Positions 55,964 to 64,000 of a stretch of 64,000 nucleotides of DNA are shown in pieces. Origin of the DNA: Laburnicola sp. R22_1 (lineage: Eukaryota; Ascomycota; Dothideomycetes; Pleosporales; Didymosphaeriaceae); contig JACONQ010000013.1 in the NCBI GenBank assembly GCA_014281115.1, positions 2,098,501 through 2,162,500 of the forward strand. The letters run 5' to 3'. Both the position numbers and the translations under genes were made by a program. The notes under the pieces were generated by a model, which searched no databases, had not been told where the DNA came from, and saw nothing but the letters and a program-made list of their open reading frames with translations. Each line of letters begins with the position of its first letter. The first letter of the stretch is position 1.

Positions 55964-57266
55964 ATGGATTCCCCTGCCTCGGATCTTTCGGACTATGCTA
56001 GTGACGACTTCCCCGATGAAGTCAAGAGCCGCCGCATCAGCATCGAACACACTCCCGACCACGAACCCGCTGCGCGCCCGACCAAGCGCCCACGTCTACA
56101 AAACCCCCCCCCCTCAGAGCCACCCACCAACATGCTACCCGACGACCTGGGCGAGCTTTCAGAAGACACAGATGGCTCCGTGCCGGCCTCACCACACCAT
56201 CCCGGCATGTCTGCCGAGGACGACTTTGGACAAGATCAGGTTACAGTATGCAAGTGGGAAGGCTGCGAGGCCGGCGACCTAGACAATATGGACAATCTGG
56301 TGGACCACCTGCACGACGACCACATTGGGACGCGGCAGAAGAAATACAGCTGCGAATGGAGCGACTGCAACCGCAAGGGGATCCCGCATGCGAGCGGGTA
56401 TGCTTTAAGGGCGCATATGCGGAGCCATACAAGGGAGAAGCCATTCTACTGCACGCTACCGGGTATGCCATATGTAGCTGTAAAGAAGGGCTCAGCTAAC
56501 TCCCCTAGAATGCGACCGTTCTTTCACACGCTCCGATGCGCTAGCTAAACACATGCGCACCGTCCACGAGACTGAAGCCCTGCGCCCTTCTGATCCCGTC
56601 CCGAAGCATCACTCGTCGAACCCCTCAAATAAATTCCAGCGCATCAAACTCGTCCTCAGCGAGGCGAAGAAGAACGCCGAGAAAGGCTCTACACCCGCCT
56701 CGCCCTCTCCACATGCACCGAATAGCGCGACAGTCCCACCGAGTGGAGAGCTCGATCCCCCACATAATAACATTACATACATACAAGACCTCGTATCTGG
56801 CGCGACTATGGTGCAGTTCCCACCCGACATACCATTCTCACCAAACGAACTGTCGTTGCCAGCGGACGTTCTGTTTCGCCTGTTGCGGCGGCAGCTACAC
56901 TGGGCAACGGAAGAAGGCGAGAAGCTGCGTGTCGAAGCCGAGGCGCTGGAGAAGCAGCGCAAGGACGAATGGGCGGCCAAGGAGCTGCTCCTGGAGAACG
57001 TCATGGAGGCCGAGCTGGCAGACAACAAGCGCAAACGCTTGGAGGCCGGAGAGACGGACGAACCTGACTATTTGACGCAGCTGAATGCGGATGCTGCTCC
57101 GTCTAAAAAACTCAACATTGAGCCCAAGGCTGGCAAGCTGCCTTGGTGGCGCGAGGAGGACTGGCTGCGTAGACAAGCAGAATTCGATGAAAGAGGAGAG
57201 CATGCAGACGAGGCACATTTATCTTATTTGGCGTCTGATGTCCGCGCATCCACGGAGGCGATGTGA
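55964..57266 (+). CDS. C2H2 zinc-finger protein, Iec1-like INO80 subunit
   Basis: Predicted 418 residues from exons 55964-56462 and 56509-57266 (46-nt intron, GTATGC...CTAG). The N-terminus is acidic and Ser-rich with a basic patch (TKRPRL). Three C2H2 fingers lie at about 96-121 (CKWEGC), 130-155 (CEWSDC) and 163-186 (CTLPECDRSFTRSDALAKHM), the third split by the intron. The finger array and following KFQRIKLVLSEAKKN segment resemble Iec1 of fission yeast, a YY1-like finger subunit of the INO80 chromatin-remodelling complex. The C-terminal half has a charged helix (about 295-345) and KLPWWREEDWLRRQAEF. DNA-binding versus structural role cannot be decided here. Confidence 0.8.
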
Positions 57267-57399
57267 GGGTACAGGCGAATTTGGAAATCTATCAAGTATA
57301 CATAAAGAACTATTAGGCAGTGGCAGGATACCCTATTTTCATGTGTAGCAATCGAGTATTACTCTTGCAATGGCATACAGCCCCGTTCCTACTTTTCCT

Positions 57400-58504
57400 C
57401 TACTGTTCCAAAACTCCTTGCCATTGTTCCGGGTATCGATGTCCCTTCACTGGGACCTTCTTCAAGATATCAGAGATAACGGCCATATCATCGTCGTTGA
57501 GCACTGCAGGTTTCGTGTTCTCCTTGACTCTGGCCTCTGTAGTCGCACCGGGGATTGGGAGTATCTCAGCCAAGCCGTTCTTCCCGCTATGAGCGATGAC
57601 CCAACCGAGTGCAATCTGAGCAGGTGTCGCCTTCTTCTGCTCCGCAATCTTCTCCACCTCACGCAGGAGCTTTATATTCTCATTGAAGACATCCGGCTGG
57701 AAGCGCGGCATATGGCGTAGAATCGACTCCTCGGGCAGATCTTCGTACTTTTGGAACTGTCCAGTCTACAAGGATTTAGCAGCGTATTCATCCCCCCAAA
57801 CCAACCAGCAGAAAGGAAGACATCGTACCAAAAACCCGCGTCCCAACGGCGAATACGCAACAATCGGGATCCCCAACTCGCCGCACGTCTCCGCCACCCC
57901 ATTGTGCAGGATATCCGTGCTCCACAGACTGAACTCGGCCTCGACGGCCGCTACCGGATGAATCGCATGCACCTTCCGTATCGTATTCGCATTCACCTCG
58001 CTCAGACTTATCCCGCCCACCTTGCCCACCTTGACGTACTCGGCAATAGCACCAATCGTCTCTTCGACGGGGACATTGGGGTCCAGCCGCGCGGGTTCGA
58101 ATAAGTCGATGAACTTCTTGCCGGAGAGGTGGGCGAGGCACTCGTCGATGCTGCGGGCGACGTTGGCGCGCGTCCCGTTGGGGGCGACGGTGCCGGGCTC
58201 GCAGGCGCCTTTGATGCAGAGGACGACTTTGTCGGCGTCGGTGGGGTATTTGGCGAAGTAGGCGGCGAGGAGGTGGAGCGAGTTGTGCGTGGGTGTGCCG
58301 TAGACTTCGCCGGCGTTCCAGGCGGTGGCGCCTTGGGCGAGGGCGGTGCGCATGGCGGCGAAGGCTTGGTCTTGGGAGGGGGGCGAGGCGCGCCATGTTA
58401 GGCCTGGTTTGGGGGGTTAGATGGTGCGAGGGGAGGGAGGTGGTGTACGTACCCATGAGGCCGTAGCCAACTTGGCCGACTTCTTTGTTGTTGAGTTTGA
58501 CCAT
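57400..58504 (-). CDS. aldo/keto reductase, pyridoxal reductase-like
   Basis: Predicted 330-residue NADPH-dependent reductase. Exons on the minus strand 58504-58453, 58403-57829 and 57765-57400; introns 49 and 63 nt. TIM-barrel landmarks: GYGLMGLTWRASPP, WNAGEVYGTPTHNS (catalytic Tyr), VVLCIKGA (Lys), KFIDLFEPARLDP where most AKRs have a catalytic His, AYSPLGRGFLTGQF, and the cofactor-binding IPIPGATTEARVKEN. The LFEPAR variant and overall length fit the Plr1-type pyridoxal reductases that convert pyridoxal to pyridoxine in vitamin B6 salvage. Substrate is an inference. Convergent with the zinc-finger gene, 133 bp apart. Confidence 0.9.
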
Positions 58505-59128
58505 TTTTTGGGAGTTTGTTGGGTGTTGTTTCTGGATATGGAGGATCGAGGTGGATAGCTGTAGGTATACTCGGAATTGATGAACCGAAGATTGGTGTTT
58601 TGCAATCGATGAATCTGGGATATATAAACGCGTCTGCTTCCTTATTTATATGCTGTTTTACTTGACGTCGTGGTCTTTTGCTGCCGATTGTTTATGTATG
58701 CCTCTGGCTCCTTTTAACACTTTCTAACACACGTTGCCCCACCTCCAGGACCACCCCGCCTTAGCTCCGCACCGGAGCTAACAAGTAGTCTACGTCAGTA
58801 CAATTTCTACATTTTGTCGAAACACATCGACTTCCACTACACCCTCGGATGAATGACAGACTGAGAGCTAACTCAAACCAAAGAACGGACGGAGCTAACA
58901 ATCGTCGAAGTTAAATCCGTCGCATGGGTGACGGAGACACCAGACGAGAAGCAACACCCAAAGACCGGATGAAAAGCCTCGTCGCCACGCGCCCATCATC
59001 CGCCCTAACTCCCTGGACTGATGAGAAATATACAGACTCTATTCTATGCTTCGCTAAATTGTAAGGCGCGGACCCGATCAAGGAAAAAACTATCGACTAT
59101 TTTCCAAAACCCGCCTCCGACAGTTGGC
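58505..59128. other. intergenic, no supported gene
   Basis: Promoter of the aldo/keto reductase and 3' UTR of the ceramidase. No frame of interest. Confidence 0.5.
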
Positions 59129-60435
59129 CTACCTTGTCTTCTTCGCCTTGGACTTTGCCGCAGAGCCTCCCCCCAGGTCTCGGAGCACGGCGTTGACGGG
59201 CCAGACGAAGCCTTCTTCGATTCGGTCTGGCTTTGCTGCGTCGAATGTGACGAGGTATTCTACGAGCGCCATGCCGACGTATGCGCCGATGCCGGTCAGG
59301 ATATGCCACCATCTGATCATAGTCGTGCTATTAGCAGTATGTAGGTGTTGCTGACTGCAGTTTTACTTACCCGTGCAGCTCGAAGACAAAACCCCATGGG
59401 ACACCCAGAGCGCGCTTGAATTGCGTCACATGAGAGCATAAGTGCTCGTCGATGTTCCACAAGAAGTATCCGAATAGTCCACTCCCTTGCAGGCTTGTTA
59501 GCTCTTTTACATCGAGTGCCGAGAAAAGAAGGTGATTTACCTAGTCCCCAGTTCGCCATTGCCACCAGCTGCTTCCTTGAGTCTGCGCTCTGGATTCGCT
59601 GCCGGATGAGATGTCGGATCTTTTTGCCAACTAGGAAGACCATGGAGGCGAAGGTTATCTGGTGTAGGATGATTTCGTCGGCCCAGCAGTGGTAGACGGA
59701 TACTGGGATTAGAGTTCCCAGAATGATGAGGGTGGCGTTGCGTCGATGAGATGGGGATGCGTTGAAGGTCTCGAGTTGGTGGAGAAGGGCACCGACGGCA
59801 AGAAACATGGACAGGTCATCGCCTAGTTGCCGTCAGTTGCCGGTAGATTGGTCTGCGGAAACTGATAGAAGGGAAGTTTCCTCGGAACCCACAAGTCGCA
59901 CGAGAAAGCTAGAGGTCTTGATATGAGTGGATAAAAACGACGAGAACTTACCCATCTGGCTATGATAGTTCAGTGTAGCATGGAACCAGGCCGAGAGTAC
60001 ACCCACGCCGATCAAGCCCCAGTAAGGAAAAGCCAAAGTAGACAGCAGACCCCCATCTTCGCGAGGCCGTACTCTGCGGAGGCCGTGTAAACCATATATC
60101 ACTAAATCGAATGAGTTAGAGTGCAATGTTGGAACGATGCTCCCCCAGAATGGCATACCATATGTCAGATTCGTGAGCGTGTTTACAAATTCAGCAATGT
60201 ACGTCGTAATCACGTAGTCCTCCACAACCATTAGCTTAATCGTATAAGCTCAAAAACATCCGACATCATTACCTCTTCACAAAAGCTTCAAAAGTTAGCA
60301 TGTCGTTGCGACGCTAGGATGTAGCGCGTGCCCCATAGATAGGCTACAGCAAGCACAAACTTACTTGTGGTTCGAACTCGGTGTACCCCAGGCGCCGTGC
60401 CCAAAACTCTCGCTGTAGCGCCAGCCTAGAACCAT
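59129..60435 (-). CDS. alkaline ceramidase
   Basis: Seven-span ER/Golgi membrane hydrolase of the ACER/Ypc1 family that cleaves ceramide to sphingoid base and fatty acid; predicted 291 residues. Exons on the minus strand: 60435-60365, 60285-60273, 60219-60159, 60101-59952, 59822-59541, 59485-59371 and 59312-59129. The second exon is a 13-nt microexon that supplies part of the conserved NFCEEDYVITTYIAEF. Active-site landmarks: SAWFHATLNYHSQMGDDLSM (Ser, His, Asp), WNIDEHLC and FELHGWWHILTGIGAY (His pair for zinc). All phases close. The C-terminus is basic (SKAKKTR). Intron 4 is the longest at 129 nt. Confidence 0.93.
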
Positions 60436-60927
60436 TGTGCGTGGAAGAAGGAATTAACCCAGGGGGATGGAGGGAAGAGCAAAGAATTGCGCGCGCAGAG
60501 TGTTTTGGTGGGTGGATTTTTGGAAGCCGCGGTTGCGCGGGAGAGGTTCATTGGACAATTTTTGTTGCGCGCTAATCCGGATTGGAGCACAACTCAGCCC
60601 TTGGTTCAGCGGTGGGAAGATGGCTGTCTTGCTAGCTAGAGCTAAGTACTACTTACTGTAGCTACACGTACTCCTTGTGTATGTAACTGCTCACTTTAAA
60701 TAGAAACTGGGGACACAAAACTCGGGCAAATCTACTGGTCTGGGTCCATCCCGTGCGTGTATCCGTATCCCAAAGCCTAGCACAAAAAGCAATCTTCAGC
60801 CTTCAGAAGCTATGCTAGCTAAAGCGTAGTTAATATCGAGGCACAGGTTTAAAAATTAAGGGAAAAAAGCAAGGGAACAAGGAAAGGTAACGCAAAAGAA
60901 AAAGCCTATGAAAAGCGCAAAAAACAA
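60436..60927. other. intergenic between ceramidase and tRNA gene
   Basis: Ceramidase promoter on the left, AT-rich DNA with poly-A tracts (60850-60925) on the right. On the minus strand the tRNA is followed by ttgttttttgcg, a possible Pol III terminator T-run. Confidence 0.5.
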
Positions 60928-61016
60928 GGGTCTTACCGCGATTCGAACGCGGGGCCTCTCGCAAGTGTGCTCAGGAGCCTCCCTAAGCGAGAATCATACC
61001 TCTAGACCATAAGACC
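60928..61016 (-). tRNA. tRNA-Pro (AGG) with intron
   Basis: The minus strand folds as a cloverleaf: acceptor GGTCTTA pairs with TAAGACC; D-arm contains the A box (TGGTCTAGAGG); anticodon stem CTCGC/GCGAG encloses loop TTAGGG...T with anticodon AGG; T-arm CCGCG-TTCGAAT-CGCGG is the B box. About 17 extra bases between position 37 and the 3' side of the anticodon loop form an intron (60964-60980 approximately). The sequence closely follows known eukaryotic tRNA-Pro. Confidence 0.93.
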
Positions 61017-62398
61017 TTTGATTGGATGAAAAAATTGGAAAAATTTAGCTTCATATGGTATGCAACAAACATAGTCAGGTAACCTGTGGCTCGAAGCCAG
61101 TGAAGGATGTGGCGAAGACCTTGCATTCGCTTAGCTACTCGGGTCATCGGAGAAATCACAAAGCGATTGTTGGACTTGGTTGCCAAGGATCGACCCACTT
61201 TAAATCACTTGCAACAATACGGGGCGGAAGCGAAGCATGAACTAACAACAGAACTGTCGTATCCGAGCTAGGTTATTTGAACACCTACTGTCAACTCACC
61301 ATACGTAGTATGGTCCAACCTGTCCTTTGCGGATATGCAGGATATGAACTCGCGTCAACCAAATCCCGACTTCTGGATCGATAGGTGTACCGCCATATCG
61401 ACGTTTCCTGGTTGCTGGAAAGCGATAGGCACCTGCTATGCAAGATTATATCATCGACCTACTTGAAGTTGCTTGTCAGGGAATAGTCAAAAATAGTATT
61501 ACCATCTAAGCACACAAGAACGGGCTGCGGTTGCGACCAGCTACCACAATAGGTCGTTCCGGATGGTGCTTGCCCTTGTCTAAGATGATACCTTGACACG
61601 GCCACGGGGAGCTGCTTCCTGATGAGGGAGTTCGTCCATTGCTCAAGAAGCTCGAAGCGATCAGGCCACAAAATCTCTAAAGCGCGCCGTGGGATTTTTT
61701 TGACGTCTTTTCGGAAAACGGGCCTGATGACGTCGGCCTTGCAAGAGATGATGAGGTTAGAAAAAGCGAAGCTTGGCAGGGAGCATGGCTACATCCGGCA
61801 CCATTTGAAACCTGAATACACAACATTCAGAGATCAAGCAGTACCAGGGTGTGAGGGAAAGTACCTTAGGTACCTGACGTTCTGTCGTCCACCTATATCC
61901 CTTTTACTAATTATCCAGCCTCATTATCCATGCGAACAACCACAGAACTACGACGCGCTCCGATTGTCACCACCGTGATCAGCGTTCGGAAGTCGTTGAA
62001 ACAAGTCCACACGGCCATGCAAGATGCAAGCCCCGGCGGAACCGCCGCTAGCCGTCAAATCAATTTTTGACCAAAGTCGAAAAATTCCACCAATGAGTGA
62101 CACCCATCTCCGTGTCTCGCTTCGACCCACCCCGGCTTCGCCAGCATCACCAAGTCATCGAATGATCGACCTAACTCTAATCGTTCCTCTCGACGTAAGT
62201 CAAGAACGGCCAAGAAACAATTATGGAAAGGGTACAGCTCCGAGTCAAATCGGATCTATGCCCATGGAGCAGAATCCATGTTTGCTGTTCGACTTGCCTC
62301 GGACAGAGTATTATATATGAGCTGCTGTCGCGGCCCACGAGCGAACAACTGCTGCTACTTCTTACCCGTATCGATTGCGACGAGCGCAGGTTGCCACA
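61017..62398. other. intergenic, no supported gene
   Basis: 1.4 kb between the tRNA and the transporter. Open frames up to 118 codons (61622-61978 plus) lack any recognisable feature. The last ~200 bases are probably the transporter promoter. Confidence 0.45.
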
Positions 62399-64000
62399 AT
62401 GGGGCTACCGACATTTCCTAAGATTTACAATGTCTACTTCTTGGCAATTGTTGCTACGACAGGAGGAATGCTATTCGGTTTCGATATCTCTTCCATGAGT
62501 GCCATCATCGGGACCGACCAGTATCGGTAAATACTTCGGGTCTGGCCATCACGACCTGTCCTGCTAACAGGCCGTAGTAATTATTTCAATAATCCCACAG
62601 GTATAGTCCAGGGTGCTATTGGTTCAGCTCTCGCCGCTGGATCCGTCATTGGCTCAATTATGGCTGGTAAAAACCCCAAATGCAAGCCTGGTAATAGAAG
62701 CTAAATAGCCCTAGGACCCATATCTGACAAGATTGGCCGTCGTGATTCACTGTTTTTTGCCTGTCTCTGGTGGCTCGCTGGAACCGCTTTGCAGGTTGCC
62801 TGCAACGGACGGGGCATGCTGATTGCTGGACGTGTGCTCAATGGAGTTACTGTCGGTATCACCTCGTCCCAAGTGCCCGTCTACTTGGCCGAGATTGCCA
62901 AGCATTCGCAGCGAGGTGCTATCATTATCATCCAGCAGCTTGCAATAGAATGGGGTATTCTCATTATGTAGGTAACTATCGAAGTGTTTGAAATCACCCC
63001 TAACTTGATCAAGGTACTTTGTCGGATATGGCTGCTCCTTTATCGGTGGCCCTGAGACTACAGCATCTTTCAGGACAGCTTGGGGCATACAATTTGTCCC
63101 CTGTGTTCTCTTTATGATTGGCCTCCCATTCTTGCCCCGTTCGCCACGTTGGCTCGCCAAGGTCGACCGCACGGAGGAAGCCATCCATGTTCTGGCCAAT
63201 ATCCAGGCAGGCGGAAACATAGAGGACCCATATGTGATTGCCGAGTACGAGGAGATTGTCACTGTCTTGACTGCAGAACGCGCGGCACCGGCCGGTTGGC
63301 GGAAGTTTGTCTACAACGGCATGTGGAAGCGGACACTTGCTGGCTTCTCTTGTCAAGCATGGCAACAACTTTCAGGTGCAAATGTTATGACTTACTATGT
63401 AAAGTTTTACCCTTTCATTTGCTAGGCTGAGATACCACCTACCTCCACTTTATTTGGATTATGCTGACTTTGTGCCGCAAATTTAGGTCGTTTATATCTT
63501 TTACATGGTAGGCCATCTCTAACTTTAAATTACGCGATGAATGCTCATCATATCTTAACTTGTAGGCTAATCTTTCGGGTAACGTCAACTTGATCAGCAG
63601 TGGTGTGCAGTACGCTCTGTTCATCATCTTCTCCTCGATCATGTTTTTCTTCGTCGACAAAATCGGCCGCAGAACGTTGCTCGTATATGGGGCGATTGCG
63701 ATGGGAATTTGTCACTTCGTTGTCGGAGGCACCTTGGGAGCAAACTATGTTTATACACCCGGTGAGAACGATCATTTCAGTCCTGCCTTCAAGCTGCTAA
63801 CGATGTCCAGAGGGCGTCGCTGGCGAGAAAAATGTAACGATGAGGGTAACGGGAGCTCCTGCTCACACGGTCATTGCGTTCTCTTACCTCCTCATCATCG
63901 TGTATGCGATGACTCTTGCGCCCGTAAGTACCCATTGCAAATGAGGTATCCATCCGCTCATTGTGTGCAGATATGTTGGGTCTACGCGGCCGAAGTATGG
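62399..64000 (+). CDS. MFS monosaccharide transporter (partial, runs off the right edge)
   Basis: Sugar porter of the major facilitator superfamily. Exons seen: 62399-62526, 62578-62666, 62715-62967, 63014-63398, 63487-63507, 63566-63761, 63811-63923 and 63971 to the edge, giving 405 residues so far of an expected ~530. The fifth exon is only 21 nt (VVYIFYM). Motifs in order: GGMLFGFDISSMSAIIGTDQ (span 1), DKIGRRDSL, GRVLNGVTVGITSSQVPVYL, AEIAKHSQRGA, LPRSPRWLA (PESPRWL-type), WQQLSGANVMTYYVVYIF (substrate-site QQxxG-N), DKIGRRTLLVYGA and VYAAEVW at the edge. Similar to fungal hexose/quinate-type transporters; the sugar is not predictable. Confidence 0.93.

Noticed and set aside
61300..61420. 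Second tRNA-like stretch
   Set aside because: Some B-box-like bases are present but no acceptor or anticodon stem pairs can be formed.

Overview
This 64 kb window is nuclear DNA of a filamentous ascomycete. The evidence is dense protein genes with many 45-70 nt GT-AG introns, a fungal Zn2Cys6 regulator, an AzgA purine permease, CYP504, MOB2, LEO1, a fungal INO80 zinc-finger subunit, and pogo-type transposons carrying RIP-like C:G to T:A damage. A Dothideomycete, perhaps Pleosporales, fits best, but that is an impression from the gene families and not a demonstrated placement.

Left part (1-31.5 kb): a short Zn2Cys6 protein; a ten-exon hypoxanthine/adenine permease; a methyltransferase-like protein; an AhpC/TSA-like thioredoxin-fold protein; a mitochondrial PPR-type protein; a secreted precursor of nine Lys-Arg-bounded tryptophan repeats (16.05-16.84 kb); Arf1; the divergent pair MOB2/LEO1; a frame-disrupted RtcB-type RNA ligase; then homogentisate dioxygenase and fumarylacetoacetase back to back, followed by a CYP504-type P450. 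The last three belong to one pathway: CYP504 enzymes hydroxylate phenylacetates towards homogentisate, HmgA opens its ring, and FahA does the final hydrolysis to fumarate and acetoacetate.

Middle (31.5-40.5 kb): a gene-poor island. It holds two full-length pogo/Fot1-like elements with intact terminal inverted repeats and TA target duplications but dead transposases, a diverged dispersed repeat, and degraded coding remnants.

Right part (40.5-64 kb): a GPI-anchored Cu-type superoxide dismutase-like protein, a GNAT-like remnant, then conserved housekeeping genes: RTP1/TANGO6-like, SmF, CZIB-like (DUF866), MAPEG, CorA-like transporter, a four-exon membrane protein, an Iec1-like zinc-finger protein, a pyridoxal reductase-like aldo/keto reductase, alkaline ceramidase with a 13-nt microexon, an intron-containing tRNA-Pro(AGG), and the start of an MFS sugar transporter that runs off the right edge.

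The most interesting candidate for an undescribed system is the nine-repeat precursor. It has the layout of fungal Kex2-processed peptides (KEPs, including RiPP dikaritins), but its repeats keep a Trp and an IELGPPST-like block rather than the Tyr-containing cores of known dikaritins, and no recognisable UstYa-type gene lies beside it. All exon structures were derived by eye from frame continuity, splice consensus and family conservation; no search or transcript data were available.
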